IMG/VR virus record: IMGVR_UViG_3300022918_000004
Span: 1 to 47,094 of that record
Length of the DNA: 47,094 nucleotides
Source of the DNA: a virus
Direction: 5' to 3' (one strand)
Below are positions 32,392 to 40,484 of the stretch, piece by piece (position 1 is the stretch's first letter; each line of letters opens with the position of its first letter). Below the pieces are notes generated by a model. That model made no database searches. It was given only the letters and a program-made list of their open reading frames with translations, and was not told the origin of the DNA. Made by a program: the position numbers and the translations under genes.

Positions 32392-32918
32392 TTTAAGAGA
32401 GCCTTGACTTTGGCGATGTCGGCATGGCCGGTTTCCCAGATCCAGGAGTCGCCGGGTTTGGCGATATCGGAACCGCGCAGTTTGCGACGAGCTACCCGGC
32501 CTTCAACCCCCAGCTCCTGACAGATATCCTGGATGCTTACGACGTTATCACCCGACTTACGGGCTTTTTCTACCATTCTTTTCTTGGTAGCCGGTTTCTC
32601 AGATTTATCCTTGCTGACCTTACGCGGGGCTTTTTTCGGGGCTTCTGGCTCGACTTTGCCGCCCGCCGAGGTTTCGCGGTTGTTGACGGATTTTTTAGGA
32701 GCGATAGCGGTGAAGCCTGGGAGTTCGGTGATGCAGCCACCGTTGAGGAGGAATTCGATTACCTCGGGTTTCTCGTCGCCCCAGCCTTTGATAGCGGCGA
32801 TACCGGCAACGAGTTGTTCGCGTTTCATTTTGTGCCAGCCCGGTACCTTCAGTTCCTTGGCCATTTGCTGCAGTTGCTTAACGTTCAGTGGGGCTTTTTC
32901 GGTAGTGATGCTGGTCAT
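32388..32918 (-). CDS. Two-domain DNA-binding candidate (176 aa)
   Basis: Residues about 11-50 (LNVKQLQQMAKELKVPGWHK, then KREQLVAGIAAIKG) look like a Rho-N or SAP helix-extended-helix domain. A Lys/Pro-rich linker follows, and residues 125-176 (VVSIQDICQELGVEGRVARR; SWIWETGH) form a small helical domain shared with the tail of the helicase. A sigma70-like promoter lies 45 bases upstream. Binding to DNA is inferred from charge and fold type. Confidence 0.65.
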   Translation of the reverse strand: MTSITTEKAPLNVKQLQQMAKELKVPGWHKMKREQLVAGIAAIKGWGDEKPEVIEFLLNGGCITELPGFTAIAPKKSVNNRETSAGGKVEPEAPKKAPRKVSKDKSEKPATKKRMVEKARKSGDNVVSIQDICQELGVEGRVARRKLRGSDIAKPGDSWIWETGHADIAKVKALLK

Positions 32919-32962
32919 GTCTGACGCTCCTGAGTGTGTGGTGTTGCGTTCGGTATGGGTCC

Positions 32963-32991
32963 ATCATAGGTCCTTGACCTTGGCCTGTAAA
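32963..32991 (-). promoter_or_regulatory. Sigma70-like promoter
   Basis: On the minus strand TTTACA (32991-32986) and TATGAT (32968-32963) are separated by 17 bases. It starts the leftward unit with the two-domain protein, the 112-residue protein and the helicase, and lies just after a terminator. Confidence 0.7.
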
Positions 32992-33000
32992 TGGCCTTTT

Positions 33001-33030
33001 CAAAGAAAACCCGGGACGCGTTGCCCGGGT
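33001..33030 (-). terminator. Strong leftward terminator
   Basis: On the minus strand ACCCGGG (33030-33024), an 8-base loop and CCCGGGT (33015-33009) precede TTTTCTTTG. It follows the small TTG-start frame by zero bases and closes a mini transcription unit. Confidence 0.85.
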
Positions 33031-33170
33031 CACTTCTTCGGGGTTGCCAGCGGCATCTTAAACGGCTGGCCGACGTTCGCAGGCTCCAATGGCAGGTTGC
33101 ATTGCAGAGTGCGGGGCTTGAACAGGCCCGAACGCCAGTTCCTGGACACCAGGGTCAATGTGTAGACCAA
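33030..33170 (-). CDS. Small protein in its own transcription unit (46 aa, TTG start)
   Basis: A minus-strand frame begins at TTG, about 8 bases after GGGG. It encodes 46 residues with VYTLTLVSRNWRSGLFKPRTL and then PLEPANVGQPFKMPLATPKK. It has a TATAAT box 46 bases upstream and a strong terminator at its stop. A CCCCG-CAA-CGGGG hairpin covers the ribosome site. No ATG is available. The unit might instead make a regulatory RNA of about 200 bases. Confidence 0.5.
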   Translation of the reverse strand: MVYTLTLVSRNWRSGLFKPRTLQCNLPLEPANVGQPFKMPLATPKK

Positions 33171-33215
33171 GTCTCTAATCCCCGTTGCGGGGTGGAACGC
33201 GGTGCTAGCCCGGTC

Positions 33216-33221
33216 ATTATA
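33216..33221 (-). promoter_or_regulatory. -10 box (TATAAT) of the mini unit
   Basis: A perfect TATAAT on the minus strand follows directly after the terminator of the SSB-like operon. A clear -35 at 17 bases is missing (TTTTTC), so an activator or extended contacts may be needed. Confidence 0.5.
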
Positions 33222-33232
33222 GCTTTATAGAC

Positions 33233-33271
33233 ACTCAAGAAAAAGCCCCGGCAGTTGGCCTACCGAGGCTT
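33233..33271 (-). terminator. Terminator of the replication operon
   Basis: On the minus strand AAGCCTCGG, an 11-base loop and CCGGGGCTT pair over 9 bp with one GU, followed by TTTCTTGA. It lies 17 bases after the stop of the SSB-like gene. Confidence 0.75.
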
Positions 33272-33288
33272 TGTCGTACCGCTACGCC

Positions 33289-34290
33289 TTAGGCGACGGT
33301 GAGGTCTGCCAGCTCGACTTCCCAGTCTTCGCCGTCAACGGTAACGACCGCGAACTTGTCCTTGGTGTTGATCGACTTGACCACACCTTCCATATCCTCG
33401 CCGTCATCGACGAAGGTAACCTTGGACTTGACCTTCAGTTCGCCGCCCTTGCCGGTTTTGCGCGATTTGCTGGCCGGGGCTTTGGTTTCTTCTTCCAGCT
33501 CCAGGGCTTCGCAGACGTGGTCACGGAATGCGTCCAGGTCTTTCTTCAGCTTCAGGGTCACGCCTTCGATTTCGTGCTCTTTAACGAGCGCCAGGAGTTC
33601 TTCCTTCTCCATTTCCTGGACGGAAGCGTAGGTTGGATCTTCGTTCTCCTCCTGCTCTTCTTCCGGGGCTTCCAGTTCGAGAGCTTCGGCGATGTGGGCG
33701 CGGAGAGCGTCGAGGTCTTTTTTCATCTTGAGAGTGATGCCTTCGACTTCGTTGTCTTTGGCGATCTTGAGCAGTTCTTCCTTGCTGGCGTCGGCCAGGT
33801 CGGCGTAGGTCAGCTCTTCTTCTTCTTCCGGCTCTGGCTCGGCTTTAGCCTTGCCGGTTTTGCCTTTGGCCGGTTTTTCTTCCTCTTCGCCGTCCAGCTC
33901 GGCTTCCGGGAAGATGTCGATCATACGAGCGCGTTTTTTGCCGCCGTAGACTTCGTGCTCGACTTCACCGCCGAGGGTCAGGCCTTCGAGTTCGGTCAGG
34001 TCCAGGTCCATTGCCGCTTGTTCGACTTCCAGGCCGAGGGATTCCAGCACGTTGCGCAGATTGAACAGAGCCTGTGGCGCCAGCGAGGTCATGTGCCACA
34101 CCATGCCCTGGCTCGATTTCAGTTTCCAGTTGATGTAGTCGTTGCCGGAGTTCTCGGAGGTTTTGATTTCCGGGATGCCGTCGACGGTGAACAGGAAACG
34201 GCCTTCCGGGTGATTGCCACTGGCTTCAACGCCGGTGAAGTCAACCTTGACGGAAGTTTTAGCTTTTGCGTTACGGGAAGTGCGTGCCAT
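33289..34290 (-). CDS. Modular SSB-like protein with tandem helical repeats
   Basis: The N-terminal domain (about 1-130) resembles DUF669-type phage single-strand binding proteins, usually encoded next to Sak4-like ATPases. Two copies of a 46-residue acidic domain follow: residues 161-206 (ASKEELLKIAKDN...KKDLDALRAHIAEALELE) and 220-265 (EKEELLALVKEHE...KKDLDAFRDHVCEALELE). A KOW/SH3-like end (285-333) closes it. The whole is highly acidic. Tandem repeats in such a protein are unusual. It ends the replication operon. Confidence 0.75.
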   Translation of the reverse strand: MARTSRNAKAKTSVKVDFTGVEASGNHPEGRFLFTVDGIPEIKTSENSGNDYINWKLKSSQGMVWHMTSLAPQALFNLRNVLESLGLEVEQAAMDLDLTELEGLTLGGEVEHEVYGGKKRARMIDIFPEAELDGEEEEKPAKGKTGKAKAEPEPEEEEELTYADLADASKEELLKIAKDNEVEGITLKMKKDLDALRAHIAEALELEAPEEEQEENEDPTYASVQEMEKEELLALVKEHEIEGVTLKLKKDLDAFRDHVCEALELEEETKAPASKSRKTGKGGELKVKSKVTFVDDGEDMEGVVKSINTKDKFAVVTVDGEDWEVELADLTVA

Positions 34291-34302
34291 GTTTCAGTTT
34301 CC

Positions 34303-35121
34303 TTATTTGCGGATGATGCGACGTTTGGTCGGGGAGGATTCCCCTTTGATAACGGCGACCAGTTTATCGTAATCGGGATCAACAATAAACTGCGGTGCGA
34401 CGTTTTCTTTCGGTGAACGGACTTTCGTGTTGTAAACCCCGTTCGCCCCCAGGAGTAAGCAGTACTCCATTCTCTTGTCAGCTTTCTTGCCAGGAACTTT
34501 CTTGACGACAGTTTCCCGGACGTAAGTATAACCGACGATGTTAACCGCGCCCATGAGGGTTTTGCCAACGTTTGGCATAACGTTCGGGCCGACTTCTGGC
34601 GCAATGCTTTCAACGTCGTCGTCAGTGTCGACTTCACGGAGTCGGTCGTGAGCCAGGAACACTACGTTGATGCCGTCGTCACGCAGGTCACGGTAGTTGT
34701 AGTTCCAGGTATTCATCAACCCAGTTGCCTGGCCCATATCGCGCTGCGAAGTCATGTCTTTGTCTTTCTTATTGCTGAGTTCCCGCGCTTCCTGGATCGC
34801 GAGATTCTGCATCGAGTGTGTGGCGTCGATGATAACCGACTTGTAATGCGTACCGTCCTTAAGGGCCCAGTAGATCTCCTCCAGCTCTTGCCAGGTATTT
34901 ACGGAGATTACATCCACACCGGGAGTATCAGCCAGCGAGTCGGTACCTCGTTCGCCAATATCCAGGATCAGAAGGGGTTTCGGGAAAGTCCCTGCCAGTG
35001 TGGTCTTGCCCGAGCCACTGCGACCGTAGAACAGCGCGGTGATTACCAGCTCGAGTTCAGCCACGGGCTTAGCCCTACTCAGAATCGACTTCGATGGTAC
35101 GGTTTTCTTTTTGATCGCCAT
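34303..35121 (-). CDS. Sak4-like RecA-family ATPase
   Basis: The 272-residue protein has Walker A (GRSGSGKTT, 33-41), Walker B (VIIDATHSM) and a later VFLAHD segment, the pattern of the Sak4/AAA_24 group. Sak4 proteins help pair single strands in phage recombination together with a DUF669-type SSB. Here the SSB-like gene follows directly, supporting this. The start overlaps the upstream nuclease gene by 47 bases. Confidence 0.8.
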   Translation of the reverse strand: MAIKKKTVPSKSILSRAKPVAELELVITALFYGRSGSGKTTLAGTFPKPLLILDIGERGTDSLADTPGVDVISVNTWQELEEIYWALKDGTHYKSVIIDATHSMQNLAIQEARELSNKKDKDMTSQRDMGQATGLMNTWNYNYRDLRDDGINVVFLAHDRLREVDTDDDVESIAPEVGPNVMPNVGKTLMGAVNIVGYTYVRETVVKKVPGKKADKRMEYCLLLGANGVYNTKVRSPKENVAPQFIVDPDYDKLVAVIKGESSPTKRRIIRK

Positions 35122-36151
35122 GTTTTACTCTCACTATGTAGTCGTGTTTCATCAGGAAGGACGTATCTTCACCTCGAAGCTCTGCATGGCAGAGCGACGA
35201 GTAATCGCACCAAGAACAGTCCCGGGTTAGGTTGCGGGTCATGCAATCGACGCCGGATGCATGCAAGTTCTCCAGCGCTTGCATTAGTCGGGCAGTCATT
35301 ACCACTTCGTTGAGAATCTGCTGCCCCATACCGGCGTTCATGGGCAAACGGACCTGACGGTAGAACTGGTCACGCTTGGCGTCGAGTTCCGCGAGGATAT
35401 CCGCGTAGCCAGCCGGGTTGAATCCATGACGCCGGATCTCCCGCTCAAATACCTCACGTGTGGTATCGATATTTTTGGCGACAGATAAAGCATCCCCCTT
35501 GGCCAGGAGCTTTGGACGAGTTGGAAGTTTTGTCCTGAGGTAATCCCAGATAACGCCGTTGGTTGGCTCCTCGCCAATCAGGTGCAATGCGGCGTTATAC
35601 AGCAAGACCTGGGTGTCGAAAATACGGACTTCCTCCCCAGGCATGCTCTTGCAAGTCTTGTGTTCCACAAGCCAGGTGATGCGTTTGTTTTCCCGGGCTT
35701 TGCCGTCGATTTTGCCGACGAGAAAAATTCCGGGGGATATCTCGACTCGGAAATCCTTTTCAACCCACACCATAGTCAGGCCGGTGTGTTCCCAGTTCTT
35801 GATGTAGCCCCGGATCAATTGCTTGGCCAGCGGGATAACGTCGGCATGCAAGGCTTGCTCTTCCTTGAACATTTTCGTGAACTCGCCTTTCTTCCACTCG
35901 GTGATCGCTGGCAAGTAGTGTCCATCCCGGAAATACATCTCCAGGCAGCTATGGACTAACGTACCGACAATCAGCGGTCGAGACTTGATGCGTTTTTGTA
36001 ATCGCTGAATATAGCGATACTCGTAGGCCTTCAAGCAACGACGGGCTAATTTAATCTTCGAGTGGGAGACCTCGAAATCTTCGCCACTCAGATCGGGTAG
36101 AACGAGAGCATTGTTCGAGGTATTCTTCAAAGTCTTTTTTCGTGCGGACAT
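35075..36151 (-). CDS. PD-(D/E)XK exonuclease with Fe-S cysteines
   Basis: This 358-residue protein has a first Cys in LARRCLKAYEYRY (residue 39), VGTLVHSCLEMYF, a GKIDGK...WLVEHKTCK core with the Asp and ExK pattern, and a C-terminal set of cysteines (DCMTRNLTRDCSWCDYSSLC). This is the Cas4/AddB/RecB-type layout, where four Cys hold a 4Fe-4S cluster. The start chosen has AGGA about 10 bases upstream. An earlier in-frame ATG is possible. It likely acts with Sak4 and SSB. Confidence 0.8.
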   Translation of the reverse strand: MSARKKTLKNTSNNALVLPDLSGEDFEVSHSKIKLARRCLKAYEYRYIQRLQKRIKSRPLIVGTLVHSCLEMYFRDGHYLPAITEWKKGEFTKMFKEEQALHADVIPLAKQLIRGYIKNWEHTGLTMVWVEKDFRVEISPGIFLVGKIDGKARENKRITWLVEHKTCKSMPGEEVRIFDTQVLLYNAALHLIGEEPTNGVIWDYLRTKLPTRPKLLAKGDALSVAKNIDTTREVFEREIRRHGFNPAGYADILAELDAKRDQFYRQVRLPMNAGMGQQILNEVVMTARLMQALENLHASGVDCMTRNLTRDCSWCDYSSLCHAELRGEDTSFLMKHDYIVRVKHGDQKENRTIEVDSE

Positions 36152-36201
36152 AAAAGACGGTTCCTGAAGGTTCATGTTTGAGATAAAACCGTTTCAGGGG
36201 C

Positions 36202-38712
36202 TTACGCCGCGAGCGGTTCATAGTTCTCGTCCAGTTCTATCGGTGCTGGCAGTTCTGAGGCATCGTATTCCCTCCCGTTGCCCCAGTTCCCGATGGTCAC
36301 ATCAGCTACCAGAGGTAACGGCAATTCTATACCAAAATCTCTCATGATCTGCGGACTTTCCATAATCGCTTTAATGCGTGCCGCACACTCCAGCGCAACG
36401 TCTTCGCGTATCAAACCAACCATAGCATCGTGGATAGTACCCTGGACTTTTACCAGGTGATTGTTGAAGTACTTATTTACCTCGATGGTTGCCATTAATA
36501 CCAGCTCAGCGCCAAAACCCTGGATCGGTGCGTTGATGGCGTTCCGTTCTGCTTCAGATGCCAAGCCACGGTCTGGGCTGTTAATCTGGGGCAGGTGGCG
36601 AATACGGCCGGTCAGTGTGCGGACCATGCCCATCGCTCGAACGATTCGGCGTTGACGGTCGTGCCACTTCTCGAGTCCGGAGTAGATCTCGAAGAAACGT
36701 TTACGAATTTTCTTGGCCTCAGCTTCAGTAACCACAAGTCCGAACTTCGACGCGGCATATTCAAGAAACAGTTTCCAGCCCATACCGTAGATGAACCCGA
36801 AGTTGATCGCCTTGGCTTTTTTCCGTTCTTCCTTAAGCTGGGCTTTGCGTTTGCCCGGATCCTCGATGTGCGCGACCGCTTCTTCTGTGGATAGACCGAA
36901 CGTCCGTTGGTAAGTTGATTCGTGAATATCACCGCCACTTCGGAATACTGCCAACATCGTTGGCTCATTCGCAGCCGCTGCTGCAAGTCGCAGTTCTACC
37001 TGGCTCTGGTCGATCTCGAAGAACACGTAACCGGCGGGGGCACCGATAAGAGACCGTATAAAAGGATCTCGGGGGACTTGCTGCAAATTCGGACCCGCAC
37101 ACGCAGGACGACCAGTCACCGTACCGTGGACCTTATAGCCCGGGTAGATGTAGCCATCGATCATGCGTTTGTTCCAGCCGTCAATGAAGCTGGAGATCTG
37201 TTTGAATGCGCCCCGGTACTCCAGCAAGACCTCAATGATCTCATGCTGGCTTTTCATCTTGATCAGGTTATCTTCAGCGGTGGATGGTGCGCCGCCGTCC
37301 GTTAAACCCATCGCTGTAAGACCGAGCCAATCAAAGAGAACCCGGTTGACGAATGCCCCTGAGTTCCAGTTGATCTCTACGACGTTGTTGTCCTCGTCGT
37401 AGACCATGTCGTTTGCGGCTTTGCGCCACGGATTAATGAATCGATCCAGCTTGCGACGAAGGCGACGGATCTTGCCCCGGAGGATTTTTTCCGCTTCGGC
37501 CATACGCTCCTGGTCGATGTGGATTCCGTTAATCTCCACAACTTCGTAGGTACGTGCTATCGGCATTACGAGTTCATGGAATAGGCGGTTGAGATCTTCG
37601 TCACGCTCCAGGCGATCTTTGAACACTCGCCACAGTCCCACGGTTGCGTAACCGTCCCAGGCGGCGTACTCGGTTCGCTGGACTTCCTCTTCGGGAGTTA
37701 AACCTTTACCCTCTTTGCCCAGGCCATTTTTAACGTGAAGCGGGACATCCCAGTCTTCCATCTCGAGTTCGGTGCGGGCGTTCTGCTTCAGGTCGTTCGG
37801 ACTGTTCTCGTCCAGGAGGTGTGAGGCCAACATGATATCGAAGTTCAAGGGGAACCGAACGCCGAACATGTAGTGCAACCAGAGATTGTCGAACTTGCCG
37901 TTCTGAGCCAGGATTGCCTTAGTACCCTTCGACATAGCCTCGTTCGCTTTCTCGTGCCAACGGCGCAAAGTAGCGTAGGAGAAGCTGTCATGTTCGATCA
38001 CGAACTGCTTGGTCAGTGTGGCGATTACCGTTTGCCCGATCCGGGACGTCTTAAGGCGCGGCTGTAGCCCGTTCGTTTCGAGGTCGTATGCGACGACGCG
38101 GGAACGACGTATCGCGCTGAGGACTTCCTCGAGGCCCGCCCGGGAACGGATCGACTTAGCGTTGAGAGTATGCTTGCGTAGTTCCTCCCCGTTCGCCAGC
38201 TTGCCGAACCGTCTGAAGTCTGTGTGGATTCGATCCCAAAAGCGCGGGTCACGCAGGGACATTGCTGGGTGAAAAGTTGGGAGAAGCTTGAAGCCCATTT
38301 TATGTTCGTGCGTCTTGCCGTGAAGTTCAGTGATCTTGGCTTTATTGGTTAAGGCCTTGAGAGCGGTTGCCCCCAGGGTGATAACCATCTCGGGCTTGAT
38401 CTCTTCCAGCTCGGCCAGCAAATATTCCTTGCAGGCTTTTAACTGAGTAGCCGAGACTTTGCCATTATCGCCCTTACGGCATTTAACGGCTGGGGTGTAG
38501 TAAACCTCGTCACGGTCGATACCAGCGGCCACCAGGAGATCGCTGAAGAGCTTGTCCGGGTTCCCGTGCCCGTACTCGCCCTTATCGTCCTCGGAATAGT
38601 TCGGGTTATCACCAACAACAACGATGCGGGCCGACTTAGGACCCACACCTTGGATGCATGTGTTGTTGGCGTAACGACTTAGTTCGCACTTGTCACAGGC
38701 TTTACAGGACAT
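36202..38712 (-). CDS. Uracil-DNA glycosylase fused to DNA polymerase I
   Basis: An N-terminal uracil-DNA glycosylase domain of the Fe-S family (C3/C6/C9 region, GDNP at 34-37, KCR with C78, C94, TFHPA at 147-150) is followed by a 3'-5' exonuclease (D210-x-E212, NGKFDN, YAAWD) and a family A polymerase: motif A DQSQVELR, motif B KAINFGFIYG, motif C H761-D762-A763. The usual HDE in motif C is HDA here. The fusion could prevent or correct uracil at the fork. It overlaps the dCMP deaminase gene. Confidence 0.9.
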   Translation of the reverse strand: MSCKACDKCELSRYANNTCIQGVGPKSARIVVVGDNPNYSEDDKGEYGHGNPDKLFSDLLVAAGIDRDEVYYTPAVKCRKGDNGKVSATQLKACKEYLLAELEEIKPEMVITLGATALKALTNKAKITELHGKTHEHKMGFKLLPTFHPAMSLRDPRFWDRIHTDFRRFGKLANGEELRKHTLNAKSIRSRAGLEEVLSAIRRSRVVAYDLETNGLQPRLKTSRIGQTVIATLTKQFVIEHDSFSYATLRRWHEKANEAMSKGTKAILAQNGKFDNLWLHYMFGVRFPLNFDIMLASHLLDENSPNDLKQNARTELEMEDWDVPLHVKNGLGKEGKGLTPEEEVQRTEYAAWDGYATVGLWRVFKDRLERDEDLNRLFHELVMPIARTYEVVEINGIHIDQERMAEAEKILRGKIRRLRRKLDRFINPWRKAANDMVYDEDNNVVEINWNSGAFVNRVLFDWLGLTAMGLTDGGAPSTAEDNLIKMKSQHEIIEVLLEYRGAFKQISSFIDGWNKRMIDGYIYPGYKVHGTVTGRPACAGPNLQQVPRDPFIRSLIGAPAGYVFFEIDQSQVELRLAAAAANEPTMLAVFRSGGDIHESTYQRTFGLSTEEAVAHIEDPGKRKAQLKEERKKAKAINFGFIYGMGWKLFLEYAASKFGLVVTEAEAKKIRKRFFEIYSGLEKWHDRQRRIVRAMGMVRTLTGRIRHLPQINSPDRGLASEAERNAINAPIQGFGAELVLMATIEVNKYFNNHLVKVQGTIHDAMVGLIREDVALECAARIKAIMESPQIMRDFGIELPLPLVADVTIGNWGNGREYDASELPAPIELDENYEPLAA

Positions 38713-39107
38713 TGTATAACCTCAATACCGTGGCTCTCGAGATATTCTATACCGTCTCGGATTCGGTAAGCCCGGTCATAAACGACTCGGGAGATTCCAG
38801 CAAGGTGAATCAGCATTGCACAGGCTTTACAGGGTGAATCGGTGACGTACATCGTGCATCCCTGCGGTAGTAAGTCATCCCACACTGGGTCATTCTGCTT
38901 TGCCCAGTGGATGGCGTTGGCTTCGGCGTGAAGAGTCTTCGTGCAGGGGTTGGCCATTGTGCACTCCGGCCCGCAATGCGCAGCCCCGGGCGGCGTGCCA
39001 TTATACCCCATGCTTATCGGTCTCGAGTCGACGGCAATAACCGCCCCTACCTTCAAACGGTTGCAGGTCCCACGCTTCGCAGCCGTGTGGGCCATTTCGA
39101 TAAACAT
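38679..39107 (-). CDS. dCMP deaminase
   Basis: The 142-residue enzyme has the zinc site HAEAN (H60, catalytic E62) and SPCKAC (C93, C96), and the T4-type region GYNGTPPGAAHCGPEC. The start ATG lies just after the stop of the third thymidylate-synthase-like gene. The enzyme makes dUMP from dCMP and is normally regulated by dCTP/dTTP. Here it may feed or relieve a pathway that changes cytosine nucleotides. Confidence 0.9.
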   Translation of the reverse strand: MFIEMAHTAAKRGTCNRLKVGAVIAVDSRPISMGYNGTPPGAAHCGPECTMANPCTKTLHAEANAIHWAKQNDPVWDDLLPQGCTMYVTDSPCKACAMLIHLAGISRVVYDRAYRIRDGIEYLESHGIEVIQCPVKPVTSAN

Positions 39108-39108
39108 C

Positions 39109-39654
39109 TCATCCCGCGTTAACCTTTCTTGGTTTGCGCTTGATGCCGTAGATGTCGAGGAGCTTGGCGTAGAGCTTTTCATTTGAGTTGCCTCGAAGCG
39201 CGAATGAATGGCAGGACCCGCACATAACGACAATGCGCTTGACATCAAGGTTGAGGGTTCCGATAACTTCAAGAAGGATCGCTTGATCGTAGACGAGGCC
39301 ACCAAAGAGTTCCAGACTTCGATAGTGAAGGGTGAGTGTTCTTCCACGAGTGGTATAACTGGCGCCGAGCAGGCAAAAATCGCCTCGCTCCCCGAAGTTA
39401 CCCGATCCGGTCTTCTCCACTCCGAAACGGATAGAAAAGTCTTTGCCGTTATCGGAGCGGCTGCTAGCTCTGGCAAGGTCGGCATAGTCGACATAGGACG
39501 CAATGCGCTTGGCGGCCCGTTTCGGATTAACCAGGACTCTCTGGGCAAGATCTGGATTCCATCCAAATGAGAAAACGTGGTGAGGGAAACGCCGTGAAAC
39601 ATAGCCTCCAACCATGTCTGTGTGAACTTCTCGAATGCTTTCATAGTGGTTCAC
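39109..39654 (-). CDS. Thymidylate-synthase-fold protein 3 (181 aa)
   Basis: By-eye alignment to thymidylate synthase: Cys94 (GDFCLLG) takes the catalytic position, then after a two-residue shorter hairpin Arg112-Ser113 takes the phosphate motif. Glu115 is at the D169 position, Asp123 at the Asn177 position and His149 (SCHSF) at the H207 position. It is shorter than the usual 260 residues, with a reduced N-terminus. It overlaps the second member by four bases. An inactive partner subunit is also possible. Confidence 0.5.
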   Translation of the reverse strand: MNHYESIREVHTDMVGGYVSRRFPHHVFSFGWNPDLAQRVLVNPKRAAKRIASYVDYADLARASSRSDNGKDFSIRFGVEKTGSGNFGERGDFCLLGASYTTRGRTLTLHYRSLELFGGLVYDQAILLEVIGTLNLDVKRIVVMCGSCHSFALRGNSNEKLYAKLLDIYGIKRKPRKVNAG

Positions 39655-40484
39655 TCGTCGTCACCGTAAAGTTGACGGTAGTCGTTGATGAACATGTGCA
39701 AAGACGTGATGTGCATGGTGAACTTACCGGGCACTACGTTATTCCACACTTGGGGGTTCAACTTGCGGCATTCGTCCAGGACCCACAGGAGCAGCCGCAC
39801 GGTCAGGTAAACGTCGTCACGGAAATGGTTGGCCAGGTCGCAAGAGCGCAAGTAATAGGTCACGTCCAACTTGCCGTTACGCATGATGAAGTGATACCCG
39901 AGTGTGCAGGGCTTGCGGCCCTTATGCGCGTCACCCGTATCCTCTGGGAACCATACCGGCAGATATGCTTGCCGGGTATCCGGTTCGCCCGCCAGATCGC
40001 GCACCAGGCCCCCGAGGTCGCCGTATTCGTGCCGGATGCCCATCACCGGAACGTATCCCCGAGTCATTTCGGCTTTCCAGTCATCGGCATTCTGTGTGGG
40101 GGTGTTGGAGGACTCTCCCGCGAATAGGGGCCAGTAGCGTTCCATGTAGTTGTGGTTGAACATGCCCTTCGAGTCGAGCGATTTCTCGGCGTTGACGCCG
40201 TGCGACCAGTTGGCCCACTCGATGCCGGGGTTGATCGGATACCCGCATACGCGCTCGAGGAAATGGTTGTCAGCCCACGGCAGGTTCGGGGCGATTGCCA
40301 GTGCGTAAAAGTTCAACGCTTCTCCAGCCATGTCGAATTGCATAGAGACGTGCAGGTCTTCCTTCATCAGGGCGGCAGGCTGCTTAGTTACGTCCTGGCC
40401 CTGCCAGCGGGTTGGACGTACCACTTCAGAACCCCACTCGAAGTTCTCGAAAACATCTCTGATTGCTTTAGATACGCCAGTCAT
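39651..40484 (-). CDS. Thymidylate-synthase-fold protein 2, likely dCMP-modifying (277 aa)
   Basis: This is the clearest member. RQAYLPVW (R171) matches the SRR-W region, PC with Cys193 is the catalytic site, and 20 residues later YLRSCD holds Arg213-Ser214 and Asp216, exactly as in thymidylate synthase. Asp224 stands at the Asn177 position, and LHMFIND (His263) matches the H-x-Y region. Asp at this site is the mark of dCMP hydroxymethylase and dCMP methylase. Start by ATGA overlap. Confidence 0.7.
   Translation of the reverse strand: MTGVSKAIRDVFENFEWGSEVVRPTRWQGQDVTKQPAALMKEDLHVSMQFDMAGEALNFYALAIAPNLPWADNHFLERVCGYPINPGIEWANWSHGVNAEKSLDSKGMFNHNYMERYWPLFAGESSNTPTQNADDWKAEMTRGYVPVMGIRHEYGDLGGLVRDLAGEPDTRQAYLPVWFPEDTGDAHKGRKPCTLGYHFIMRNGKLDVTYYLRSCDLANHFRDDVYLTVRLLLWVLDECRKLNPQVWNNVVPGKFTMHITSLHMFINDYRQLYGDDE

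Noticed and set aside
33271-34416. A 381-residue plus-strand frame rich in Phe
   Set aside because: It is the mirror of the acidic SSB-like gene; Glu codons read as Phe/Leu on the other strand. The minus-strand protein has domains and repeats.
38679-39644. A 321-residue version of the dCMP deaminase
   Set aside because: The first 179 residues overlap the third thymidylate-synthase-like gene in another frame and show no domain; the deaminase starts at 39107.
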